Positions 31,461 to 40,940 of a stretch of DNA of 45,980 nucleotides are shown here, piece by piece. The position numbers were made by a program, and so were the translations under genes. The stretch's first letter is position 1. Each line of letters opens with the position of its first letter. The stretch comes from Tubiluchus corallicola (Eukaryota > Priapulida > Priapulimorpha > Priapulimorphida > Tubiluchidae): assembly GCA_030141605.1 (NCBI GenBank), contig JAQGDQ010000011.1, positions 1,512,408-1,558,387 of the forward strand. Direction: 5' to 3'. The notes beneath the pieces were generated by a model. The model did not search any database and was not told where the DNA came from. It worked only from the letters and a program-made list of their open reading frames with translations.

Positions 31461-31854
31461 AATAACTCCACTGTTGTTGTGAGGTATTTAAGCCATACGC
31501 TGTGTGTTTTCAAAACAGGCAAATTAATAAAATGTCTTAATTTTTTGCTTGATGTTATGCTTTGTTATGCTTTGAATTGCATTTCTGCTTTGAGTTGATT
31601 TTTGTTGCTTTTGCCTTTTATACACCAACCACCTAAAAAATGTCATGAGTCTGTGATTAAACTTGTATTTTGCAGCTGACCTTTCGCTGCTCCTTCTCAG
31701 CTGCAATGAAATGAAATAATTATAACGAATTTTAACTGCTATTGAGAAAATTAAAATAAAAAAATGATTTTTTTATTTCATTGTTAGGCATCGAGTTTTA
31801 ATTCATTTTAACTCGGAAATGCAGAGGGCCAGAGTCGCGAGTAAGTAACTGTGG

Positions 31855-32105
31855 TGGTCAAAGGACAACCGGACAAAGAATCACCCCACACCAGTGGATG
31901 TGCTGACAACAGCTTTAGTGAAATGCAACAGTCCAAGGGCATCGGTCAGTTTTTCGATTTCTTCCTAAGGCTTTGGGGTGGCTGCAGGTCAAAGGACAAC
32001 CGGACAAAGAATCACCCCACACCAGTGGATGTGCTGACAACAGCTTTAGTGAAATGCAACAGTCCAAGGGATCAAGGACTGGGCATCATTTCCTCCTAAG
32101 GCTTT
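31855..32105. repeat. 132-bp tandem duplication
   Basis: GGTCAAAGGACAACCGGACA and about 100 following bases occur twice, 132 bp apart, nearly identical, both ending near TTCCTCCTAAGGC/TTCTTCCTAAGGC. No function was recognised. Confidence 0.93.
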
Positions 32106-33120
32106 GAGTTAAATATATTGTTTTTAATAAGTGTTTATGTAATGTGGGTAGATGTGAATCTGGTCTTTTAACAAGGCAATCCGAAATAGGAGACAGCATG
32201 CATAAGCACTGAATAACTCTGAAACTATAGGCATGCACTTATAGTTTCTTCAATTTCTGTACATTTTTTGTGGATTCGTGAAATTCTGGATCGGTGCAAA
32301 TTCCAATAGAACTTAATGTTGGACATTGAGGTTTGTTAAGCATCCAATCGCACATTAGTAAACCGCACTGAGCTAAACATGGTCGAGTGATAAACACTGT
32401 CAATCGAATTAGAATTGTTGAAAATTGAACTAGGTACAGCCAAGTGATAATTTGTCACAAGCATAGTGCACATTTAACTGGCCAGTCGCACTTGAGTGTA
32501 ATAATCTACAATCTATGAGTTAACTGCACTCGACCAGATGCAGTCAGGTGTAAGCGTTATGCTCGCGAATTTAGACCTTAATTTATTCAGTCTTGTTAGT
32601 CAATGAAAACTCCACAAACTACAAGGGCTGGTTAACAGTAAACTGGTGGACAGTAACAATGTACAACAGAAAAATGAATACAGACCTTTGAACATCTGCA
32701 AAAGGAAATTAAAAATCCCATTTGTTTATTAAAACATAGGAGCAACATTTACAAGACGCACATACGAAAAATGCATTGATTTACTGTTACATACTTTGGT
32801 AATAAAATTTCGAATAACAACAGGTTATTCATTGTTGGTATAAATCCAAGAACATGTATTTTTAACTTAAACCTTCAGGACCGCACCATTCCAAATAGCT
32901 CTTATAAGAAATACATGACTTTTCTGCTACTGTTGTGCACAGACATAACTAAATGATTACAAATTAGTTTCTGTCCTATTCAGGAGGATCTCGGTTATTC
33001 AATAATGTAACTTGTTTAAATATTTATAAGCGATTTAATTGGATAAAATTAAAAAACACGCCCTCAGGTGCTCCAACTCGGTCTATTGAGTAGAGTAGTC
33101 TTGCTACAACACAACAGAAC
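32106..33120. other. non-coding stretch, no clear feature
   Basis: AT-rich. Contains a local inverted pair (GGCATGCACTTATAGTTTC near 32230, against CTGAAACTATAGGCATGC) but nothing larger. Confidence 0.4.
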
Positions 33121-33123
33121 CAT

Positions 33124-33215
33124 CTGCTGTCCAGAGCTCCAGAACAAACCAACCGATCAGCCAAGCAGCTGCTGTCTAGAGCTCCAGAACAAGCCAACCG
33201 ATCAGCCAAGCAGAA
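33124..33215. repeat. 45-bp tandem doublet
   Basis: CTGCTGTCCAGAGCTCCAGA and the following CCAACCGATCAGCCAAGCAG region occur twice, 45 bp apart. Confidence 0.9.
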
Positions 33216-33727
33216 ATTAAAGTCGTTTTATCCCTTAGCTGGAATTTTTCCTTAAAAATGGGGTACACTTGACGCCCGTACATGTTACAGTGCAAACATT
33301 GCAGTTGCTGAAAGCTTTTTCATTTTTTTTTGTCAAAAATCGATTTTTAATTTGTCTCAGGTAAGCAAATGCATTTCATATATAATTTCGTATAAAACTC
33401 AAATATTATGTAATCTCTGCTTAGTGAGAGCTATGCAGAATGCAGCAAACACTTACGGTCCTGAAGAAGTTAACAGCAAAATGCAGTTTCAAACAGCACA
33501 AAGTGTAACAATACCATAGATATGGTTTATGTAGATAAAAGATCTTGGTGATTGCTTAGGAGCGTTCTGCATTCTAGACTGTCATGCCGCTCTGATCTTC
33601 TTTGTTTAAGTTCTTAATTAGTTTAATAAATACTACTTTATTATGCACGCATTTGTCTGGTTGCTAATATTATTGTAGCGTGTGACACAAAGTACAGGTT
33701 AATCAGCTCACGTAAGACAACCCACAT
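33216..33727. other. retrotransposon left flank
   Basis: AT-rich, no gene recognised. It ends in CACAT, the left copy of the insertion target duplication. Confidence 0.5.
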
Positions 33728-33827
33728 TGTAACATATAGTCATAGATGTAGAACCTTGTACTAAAAGGTTACCCATGTTACTAGCAGACCTCGTGGTAAT
33801 AAACACATCATTTATGCATATCTGACA
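33728..33827 (+). repeat. 5' LTR (100 bp)
   Basis: Starts TGTAACATATAG and ends ATATCTGACA, so it has TG...CA ends. It contains AATAAA (33799-33804), a likely polyadenylation signal. Base-for-base identical to the 3' LTR as read here. Confidence 0.96.
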
Positions 33828-33842
33828 TGGTGTCAGAAGTGG
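33828..33842 (+). promoter_or_regulatory. tRNA-Leu-type primer binding site
   Basis: TGGTGTCAGAAGTGG starts directly after the LTR. It is complementary to the 3' end of tRNA-Leu species ending CCACTTCTGACACCA, with 15 matching bases. Confidence 0.85.
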
Positions 33843-33911
33843 AAATTTAAAAAAAAGGTAAAACAAAGCCTAGGTTAAAAATAAAAACCTTTTTTATACG
33901 TGAGCTTGAAG

Positions 33912-34211
33912 ATGGGCGACCACGATAAACCGTCCATGAACTGGCGAGCACAAAATTTGGATAAAGAATGGAAAAGGTTTAAACAGCATTGTAGCTTCAC
34001 GTTTAACGGACCACTGTGTCAGAAAACAGAGATTGAAAAGGTCAACTACCTTATGACGTATATCGGAGATAAAGGTAGAGAAGTCTATAGCACTTTTAAT
34101 TTTGCGCCAGCAAGAGTGGAAGGCGGTAACCAAATTCCCGCAGAAAACCACACACTCGAAGGTGTCTATGCTAAATTTGACGCGTACATGCTCCAAAAAG
34201 AAATGAAATAA
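33912..34211 (+). CDS. gag: gag, N-terminal part (ends in frame break)
   Basis: ATG at 33912 opens a frame of 99 codons with the start of a Mag-type Gag: WKRFKQHCSFTF and a late EGVYAKFDAYML segment. It ends at TAA 34209-34211. Gag similarity continues without a gap in the -1 frame from about 34190, so the frame changes near the CTCC at 34190-34193. There is no canonical slippery heptamer there, which points to a one-base loss or a sequence error, not programmed frameshifting. Confidence 0.8.
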   Translation: MGDHDKPSMNWRAQNLDKEWKRFKQHCSFTFNGPLCQKTEIEKVNYLMTYIGDKGREVYSTFNFAPARVEGGNQIPAENHTLEGVYAKFDAYMLQKEMK

Positions 34212-35371
34212 GAGTTACAGTAGCGTTTGCACACAGAAAGCAAGAACAGAATGAAAGATTTGATGATTTCGTTACATCACTAAGAATTCTAGTTAAAAAC
34301 TGTGGTTTTGATGCACTAGAAGAAAGAATGTTACGTGATGCCATTGTGTTGAGGTGCAAAGAATCTATAGTACAAGAAAAATGTCTTGATAAAGGAGACG
34401 AACTCACCCTAGATATGGCCATTGGCATAGGACAAAATTATGAAATAGCACAAGATAGTATGAAAGCTATCGATGCAGGGTGGGATGAAGATAGTAAAAT
34501 TCGCAGTGTGCGTCCCAAACAGAAATCTAAATCAAAATCTACCTACACTAAGAAATCCAAATTTCATGCTAAAACTAAATTTCATGACCAACAACAGTTG
34601 CCTAGTAAGAAAGAGTGCCATCGATGTGGTTATGGAATACACTTTAAATCACAATGCCCTGCTGTTCATCAGACTTGCAGCAAATGCAAAAAGAAAGGTC
34701 ATTTTGCAAGCAAATGTAGAAACAACGGCACAAATATTGTCGAAGACATAGTCTCATCAGATAGTGATGCAAATGGAGATGTTTTCGAAATGATTAAAAC
34801 TGTTAATAGTGCAAATGGAAGCACTGAAGATTGGTATGCAACAGTGACAATAGCAAACCGTAAAGTGCAAGTCCAAATAGATACTGGTGCAGCACAGTGT
34901 CTTTTGCCATGGAAATTAGTAAAAACTATGACTTGTCGCAACAATCTAGTTAAGACTAATAAAAAGTTTCAATCATATACTGGACATAAAATTGATGTGA
35001 TAGGGTGTGTAAAACTGGCTACAAGTTACAAGAAAAAGCAAGTAGATATTAAGTACTATGTGGTTGAAATGAACCAAACACCTATTTTCTCAGGTAAAGC
35101 TAGTGCTAAGTTGGGACTAATAGAACGCATTAAAAAGGTGCAAGAAGTGTACCCTAAGCAACAAGGTATGCAAGAAAAGTTTCCTGAACTAACAAAAACT
35201 ACTGGAACTTTACCAGGTACTTATTCACTAAAGATAGATCCTAATTGTAAACCTGTTGTGCATGGTCCAAGGAGATATTCTGCACACTTACTGCCAAAAA
35301 TTAAAGAAAAACTGAAGGAAATGGAAAAAAAGGACATATTGCCAAAGTCACACAGCCAACTGACTGGGTAA
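34191..35371 (+). CDS. gag C-terminal part, nucleocapsid and protease
   Basis: Open frame from about 34191, with its first ATG at 34328. It carries the rest of Gag (RFDDFVTSLRILVKNC), a basic stretch, and two CCHC zinc knuckles (C-X2-C-X4-H-X4-C; about 34616-34657 and 34676-34717). The aspartic protease motif DTGA is at about 34880. It ends at TAA 35369. The sequence that leads into RT is in the -1 frame. A heptamer A AAA AAG in the zero frame (35326-35332) is a classical -1 slippery site, and the -1 frame is open from there into RT. Confidence 0.88.
35326..35332 (+). promoter_or_regulatory. candidate -1 ribosomal frameshift site
   Basis: Heptamer A AAA AAG, in the codon register of the protease frame, 37 bp before that frame stops and followed by an open -1 frame into RT. 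This is the X XXY YYZ type used by retroelements and dnaX. A strong downstream stem-loop was not obvious. A simple base loss in the A run is the alternative. Confidence 0.5.
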
Positions 35372-35376
35372 GTTCC

Positions 35377-37977
35377 ATGCAAGCAGTGGTGAAGAATGAC
35401 AAAGTTCGCATTTGTCTTAATCCTTCAGATCTGAATAAAGCCATTCAAAGGGAAAATTACCCAATTCCTACTGTAGAGGAAGTAGTATCTTCAGTGCCCG
35501 ATGCAAAAGTATTCTCTGTTGTGGATGCAAAGTCGGGTTATCTCCAAATTCCTTTGGATTATGAATCCAGTCTTTTGACCACAATGAATACACCATTAAG
35601 AAGATATAGATGGCTGAAGCTTCCTTTCGGTATTAAGTCAGCACCGGAAATTTATCAAACAATTATGGATAAAACGATTGAAGATATTGATGGAGCACGT
35701 GCAATCATGGATGATGTCATAGTAGCTGGTACAGACAATGAACATCATGACCAAACTATGAAAAAACTAGTGAATCGAGCAATGGAATGGAACCTAAAAT
35801 TAAATTTTGATAAATGCCAGTATAGAAAAGCTGAAGTTAAGTATGTCGGTCCTGTGGTTGGTGCTACAGGAGTAAAAGCAGATCCAGGTAAAGTTAGAGC
35901 AGTACAAGAAATGCCTGCACCCACATGCAAGGAAGATATACGACGATTTCTAGGTTTTATGCAGTATCTAGGAAAATTTATTCCTAAACTAAGTGAAATA
36001 AATGCACCACTAAGGGAACTAATTAGAGACAAAACTCTGTTTCACTGGGACAAACCTCAAATGGAAAGTTTCCAGAAACTCAAAGATCTGGCATGTAAAT
36101 CCCCAGTATTGGCACTGTACGATCCCAAAAAGCAGCATGTGATCCAATGTGATGCAAGTAGTTATGCAGTTGGAGGTGTTCTGCTGCAAGACGGTCAACC
36201 TGTGGCCTACACATCTAGAACGATGAGTGAAGGAGAACAAAGATATGCACAGATTGAGAAAGAAATGCTGTCCATTTTGCATTGTTGTAGCAAATTTCAC
36301 TACTACATTTTTGGTAGAGAGATCAGTGTAGAAAATGATCATAAACCATTACAAACTATTTTTTGCAAGCCATTATCATCAGCACCTATGAGACTACAAT
36401 CTATGCTACTTAAATTACAGCCGTATGATATTAAAATGATGTACAAACCAGGCAAAGAAGTAGTGATAGGTGATATGCTAAGTCGTGCTAACTTATCAGA
36501 TGTAGCTCCAGAAATAGAAACTGTGTATGTTAATATGGTACAGCACATATCAGTGGCACCAGACAGATACAAACAGTTTCAGGAGACAACAGCAAATGAA
36601 TTATATGAGTTGTACAAAATGATATTAAATGGTTGGCCAGACACTTGTAAAGAAGTTCCACATTCAGTTAGACCTTTTTGGAAAGACAGAGATAGTCTTG
36701 CTGTGTACGATGGTATGGTCTACAAAGGTCAAGGTATTGTAGTTCCGCCAAGCATGAGAAAAAACATGTTGCGTCAAGTGCACAATACTCACATGGGAAT
36801 TGTGAAGTGTAAAAAGAAAGCACGTGATTTGTTGTTTTGGCCAGGCATGTCGGCACAAATTGAAGAATTGATTGGTGACTGTGATTTATGCAACACATAT
36901 CAAAACAATCAAACAAAAGAGCCCTTATGTGCAACTAAGACTCCAGAAGCTCCATGGATGGAGTTAGCGTCTGATTTGTATGAATGGGAGAAAAAGCACT
37001 ACATTGTTACAATGGATTATTATTCAAAATACATTGAAGTAGATCAGTTGGAAGACATGACTAGCTCGTGTGTTATTGATAAGCTGAAGAATCAGATTTG
37101 CAGACATGGAATACCTGAAGTCATAAAAACAGATAATGGACCACAGTATAGTTCTGATGAGTTTGATAAGTTTTGTGAAGAGTATGGTATCAGACATGTG
37201 ACTTCTTTGCCAATGTATCCTCAGTCAAATGGACAGTCAGAAAGAGGAGTGCAAATTGTCAAAAGATTATGGAAGAAATGTGAGGATAAACAGTATGCTC
37301 TGCTTGATTACCGTACTACACCTTTAAGCTGTGGCTTGTCTCCGTGTCAACTACTAATGTCTAGGAGGCTGAGAACTAAAATACCCATATCAGTTGAATT
37401 GCTAAAACCTCAAACCTATGATATGCGAGATATTCAAAGAAAATTTGAAGAAGAAAAGAACAGACAACAGTTCTACTATGACCAGAAAGCTAGCCAGGAC
37501 TTACCAGTTTTAGTTCCTGGAGATCCTGTACGCATGGCTCCCTTTCCTGGAGCTAATAATAACCAGTGGCTTCCGGCTACAGTTATAGCACATCATAATA
37601 CTCCAAGGTCTTATATTGTGGAGTATAATGGCAAGAAGTATCGGCGAAATCGGAAATTCTTACATTTATCTACTTACCAAGCTAACAGGGAAGGAAAACA
37701 ACGTCTTAGTTCCTATTCAACTAGAAGCCATTTGTTTCAGTATGAACTTCCTAAAGCTACTTATATACCTAGGATAAATAATCAAAATTTACCTATACCA
37801 GATGTTTCACCTGATAATTTAGAAGAGAAGTCTAATGGAAATCATGTTGCTGAAGAAATGAAAGTTCCTCAGAATGTGAAGTCCAGAAGTCCTAACCGCA
37901 AAGAATTACCAGAAGAAAAAGTAATTACTACTAGAAGTGGCCGTGTGTCAAAGCCACCAAAAAGATTTGACTATTAA
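35377..37977 (+). CDS. pol: pol: reverse transcriptase, RNase H, integrase
   Basis: 866 codons from the first ATG, but the frame is open back to the A run at 35326 and is probably entered by frameshift. RT has VVDAKSGY (residues 48-55), LPFGIKSAP and the catalytic MDD at 111-113 in IMDD. RNase H has QCDASS (D259), E295 and D321. Integrase has an HHCC finger (H469, H472, C502, C505) and a DDE triad (D533, D586, E622, with 35 residues between the last two). A C-terminal domain with PGDPVRMAPF and a tail ending SGRVSKPPKRFDY completes it. No chromodomain or envelope. All catalytic residues are present. Confidence 0.95.
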   Translation: MQAVVKNDKVRICLNPSDLNKAIQRENYPIPTVEEVVSSVPDAKVFSVVDAKSGYLQIPLDYESSLLTTMNTPLRRYRWLKLPFGIKSAPEIYQTIMDKTIEDIDGARAIMDDVIVAGTDNEHHDQTMKKLVNRAMEWNLKLNFDKCQYRKAEVKYVGPVVGATGVKADPGKVRAVQEMPAPTCKEDIRRFLGFMQYLGKFIPKLSEINAPLRELIRDKTLFHWDKPQMESFQKLKDLACKSPVLALYDPKKQHVIQCDASSYAVGGVLLQDGQPVAYTSRTMSEGEQRYAQIEKEMLSILHCCSKFHYYIFGREISVENDHKPLQTIFCKPLSSAPMRLQSMLLKLQPYDIKMMYKPGKEVVIGDMLSRANLSDVAPEIETVYVNMVQHISVAPDRYKQFQETTANELYELYKMILNGWPDTCKEVPHSVRPFWKDRDSLAVYDGMVYKGQGIVVPPSMRKNMLRQVHNTHMGIVKCKKKARDLLFWPGMSAQIEELIGDCDLCNTYQNNQTKEPLCATKTPEAPWMELASDLYEWEKKHYIVTMDYYSKYIEVDQLEDMTSSCVIDKLKNQICRHGIPEVIKTDNGPQYSSDEFDKFCEEYGIRHVTSLPMYPQSNGQSERGVQIVKRLWKKCEDKQYALLDYRTTPLSCGLSPCQLLMSRRLRTKIPISVELLKPQTYDMRDIQRKFEEEKNRQQFYYDQKASQDLPVLVPGDPVRMAPFPGANNNQWLPATVIAHHNTPRSYIVEYNGKKYRRNRKFLHLSTYQANREGKQRLSSYSTRSHLFQYELPKATYIPRINNQNLPIPDVSPDNLEEKSNGNHVAEEMKVPQNVKSRSPNRKELPEEKVITTRSGRVSKPPKRFDY

Positions 37978-38520
37978 CTGCAAGTTACTTATGTTTTCCT
38001 GTTCACAAGTTTAAATTTTGTGCATATTGTATTAGCACTTAACTGATTAAGAAGTCAAGTGGTTGTAGACATTTTCATTTGAATTGTGATTTTACTTGAT
38101 ACATATATAAGCACAAAGTTCTTGTAATTTATTAACTACTGTGAAGTACAAAGTTAAGTTAGCTGTTAAATTGGTTTGTCTAAAAGTTCAATTTGTAACT
38201 GTTTGCAGCAGATGTGCATTCATGATTTGTTTGAGTACTTCTGACAGTTATAGTTAAATGAAAATTAAGTTCATTCCATTGTATTGCTGGAATTGTACTT
38301 TTGTATTCAATATCATAGCTACTATTGAATTGTAAATTAGAAAGTACCATCTATTTTACGCCCTATACTAATCTAAGATTATTCAGCAGTTGAATGTAGT
38401 GAAACTGTGGAAGAAGCTTTGCTGAAGTTTTGTAATTCATACACTTTCGTTTAATGTAGTAGACTTATAAGTTGACATTCTAAATTCCGTTTTGAGGTCA
38501 ATAGGATTGTATCGCTTTGT
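37978..38520 (+). other. retrotransposon 3' untranslated region
   Basis: AT-rich sequence between the pol stop and the polypurine tract. No open frame of note, so no envelope gene. Confidence 0.8.
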
Positions 38521-38532
38521 GAAAAAGGGAGA
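38521..38532 (+). promoter_or_regulatory. polypurine tract
   Basis: GAAAAAGGGAGA, all purines, directly before the 3' LTR: the plus-strand primer for reverse transcription. Confidence 0.85.
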
Positions 38533-38632
38533 TGTAACATATAGTCATAGATGTAGAACCTTGTACTAAAAGGTTACCCATGTTACTAGCAGACCTCGTG
38601 GTAATAAACACATCATTTATGCATATCTGACA
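38533..38632 (+). repeat. 3' LTR (100 bp)
   Basis: Identical to the 5' LTR, TGTAACATATAG to ATATCTGACA, followed by target duplication CACAT. Confidence 0.96.
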
Positions 38633-38639
38633 CACATTG

Positions 38640-39690
38640 TGTGCTTGTCCCACAGGGTAAACGGTGCAAAACAGATTTCACGTCTAGTACTCACAGTAAA
38701 AAATGGCTCTATTTCGAGAAAACGAAATTTCTTCGCCTTCATTAGCCCTTATAAAACATAAGATTAGATTACATTTCATTGGTGTTGCTTGTGACTTATA
38801 TCACTTGCCATCAGGACTTTCAGCATGCAACATTCGAATGACACTAAAGTATCAGATGATAGGTGACTGTGCAAAATCGTCCACAGTGTGCTAATTTAAT
38901 TATGGAACACCAAAAAGTCAGAATAATCAATTTTCAGATTTTAATTTTTTTCTAATCTAAGACTAATTTGCTATCATGCTGTCCTGTTATTTTATATATT
39001 AGAGAAATTAATAAAAAACTAAACCCTTACCATTTTGGCTGCTTGTAATTATCAATGTTAATAATTTACCTGTTCAAAATAAATTTTATAATACCGAAAG
39101 TGTATAAGTCCATTTAATACCTCAGAAGTTTACAACTTTCTAAATTGTGTACAAAAATTTCTATAGTTGTGACACTAAAGTCAGAAAATGTAGGAATTGT
39201 TTCCCCCAGAATGATAACCTGAAGCATTTGTACAACAATTTACTTAAATAGCAGATTATTTATAAAATGGGCAACAAGCTTCACAAGTTTTTTTCTCATT
39301 TTTATTAGCACTATAGACGAACGCTTTTAATTGTCTTACCTGTTATTAATTATCTTAATAACTTATTAACTTAATAACTTATTAACTGTTGGCAAACGCA
39401 AACACTCCAAAGATACTCTTTAGGTATATTTGTTCATAAGTTATACAAAATTTTTAAAAAGACATGAAAACAAACATAAAACTGCACACGAAAACAAATT
39501 TCAAACTCTCCCGTGATAAAATTTATTACTACAACTTACCTTTAATTAACTGAATGCAAATAACACAGGTAAATAACAAAGGTACTCAAAAATCATCCAA
39601 AATAATACCTGCATACAAACTTCCAGAAAATTATACTTAATAGTGCCCTACCAAACACCATAGCAACCAACACTTTCTTTAATTGCTATG
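38640..39690. other. AT-rich non-coding stretch
   Basis: Contains simple TTAATAACTTATTAA-type repeats near 39350-39385. An ORF of 63 codons at 38703 has no recognised domain. No gene is called. Confidence 0.4.
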
Positions 39691-39698
39691 TAAATATA

Positions 39699-40188
39699 CA
39701 GTCTAGTCTAGTTATCTTGCCACTGTCTGTCTAGGGCAAATTTGAGGCGAGTATGGCGAGATAACGGGAATATAACGAAGTTAGTCTATATGTATATACA
39801 TAATAGTTGATTAACATAGTGTTCCTCTATGTACATATAAAATATATTTCGCATTATGATACCAACCAACAACCACAGCACTCCTAATCTAATCCCGGTG
39901 AGACACACACTAGATTAATTATGTCTGTCTATCGAGTACAGCAGCATTGTCTACATACCGCGGTTATATTGATCGACACGCTGTATATGTATTGATCGAT
40001 TCACCTCTGAGTTTGTCTGTTTGGCGACATAACGAATATAGTTTACATAAGCACTCATCCTAGCATGACGTGGCGAGGGTGGCGACTTAACGAGGTAAAT
40101 ATCAAAGCAGGAAATCCGTCCTGGTACATTCTATGGCGAGAGACGAGTTTGGCGGCATTACGAGGGGCGAGATAACGAGGCTAGACTG
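39699..40188. mobile_element. pogo-like MITE, 490 bp
   Basis: Inverted ends CAGTCTAGTCTAGTTATCTT and GCGAGATAACGAGGCTAGACTG, flanked by TA. Several internal GGCGA/TAACGA motifs repeat the terminal theme. Non-coding. One end sequence also occurs alone at 21655. Confidence 0.85.
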
Positions 40189-40421
40189 TACTAAAAATTG
40201 TAACGCAAACGTTGAAAGCCAATTTCTCCAAATTTTAATTTTAATTTTTTCGCCATCCGCTCAACTACAAATGCCAATATCTTGGCTCAGAAGCAACGTA
40301 CAGAGCTGAAACTGGTACATAACTGATCAGCATGAACAATTGATACCTAGTGCACTATGGATGGTTTTACTATGCACGGTCACAATTATTCCTGAAATGA
40401 CATAGTGACATAAACTGTAAG
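40189..40421. other. sequence between the MITE and the 53-bp repeat
   Basis: AT-rich, with no exon or repeat recognised. In gene orientation this lies 3' of the IQ gene stop and could be its 3' UTR. No well-placed AATAAA was found. Confidence 0.4.
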
Positions 40422-40846
40422 GTTAATGAGTTGTGTTTGTATCAAATCGTACACATTAATCAATTCAGTCTTCAGTTAATGAGTTGTGTTTGTATCAAAT
40501 CGTACACATTAATCAATTCAGTCTTCAGTTAGTGAGTTGTGTCTGTATCAAATCGTACACATTAATCAATTCAGTCTTCAGTTAATGAGTTGTGTTTGTA
40601 TCAAATCGTACACATTAATCAATTCAGTCTTCAGTTAATGAGTTGTGTTTGTATCAAATCGTACACATTAATCAATTCAGTCTTCAGTTAATGAGTTGTG
40701 TCTGTATCAAATCGTACACATTAATCAATTCAGTCTTCAGTTAATGAGTTGTGTTTGTATCAAATCGTACACATTAATCAATTCAGTCTTCAGTTAATGA
40801 GTTGTGTTTGTATCAAATCGTACACATTAATCAATTCAGCCTTCAT
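40422..40846. repeat. 53-bp minisatellite at the 3' end of the IQ gene
   Basis: Eight nearly identical 53-bp units of TTAATGAGTTGTGTTTGTAT followed by CAAATCGTACACATTAATCA. The last unit runs into the stop codon of the IQ gene (40836-40838), so in gene orientation the array is the start of the 3' UTR. Confidence 0.96.
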
Positions 40847-40940
40847 TTCCCTCAGCTGGTTTCTTATCATTGTCTTTCTGTTCTTTCACTTGCTTTCTAG
40901 TCTGCAAACCTCGAAAACCAGCTTGAATTTTCGTAATTGC
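40836..40940 (-). CDS. IQ gene terminal exon
   Basis: 35 codons including TGA, after acceptor TTTATTTAG. One IQ motif, then a charged tail QKDNDKKPAEGNEG. Too short for an ORF search, but the start aligns exactly with the two upstream exons. Confidence 0.82.
   Translation of the reverse strand, partial: AITKIQAGFRGLQTRKQVKEQKDNDKKPAEGNEG

Larger units (their letters stand above)
33728..38632 (+). mobile_element. complete Ty3/gypsy (Mag-like) LTR retrotransposon
   Basis: A 4905-bp element with 100-bp LTRs, a tRNA-Leu primer site, gag, protease, RT, RNase H, integrase and a polypurine tract, flanked by CACAT on both sides (33723-33727, 38633-38637). Domain order PR-RT-RH-IN is that of Metaviridae. 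The Leu primer site and the gag type resemble the Mag/SURL group. The two LTRs show no difference, so insertion is recent on an evolutionary scale. The coding region has two -1 frame changes, described with the ORFs; there is no envelope gene. The LTRs are unusually short for this family. Confidence 0.96.

Noticed and set aside
34328-34751. Separate small ORFs overlapping gag in other frames
   Set aside because: Out-of-frame shadows of the zinc-knuckle and protease coding.
37978-38520. Envelope gene in the retrotransposon
   Set aside because: No open frame longer than a few dozen codons between pol and the polypurine tract.
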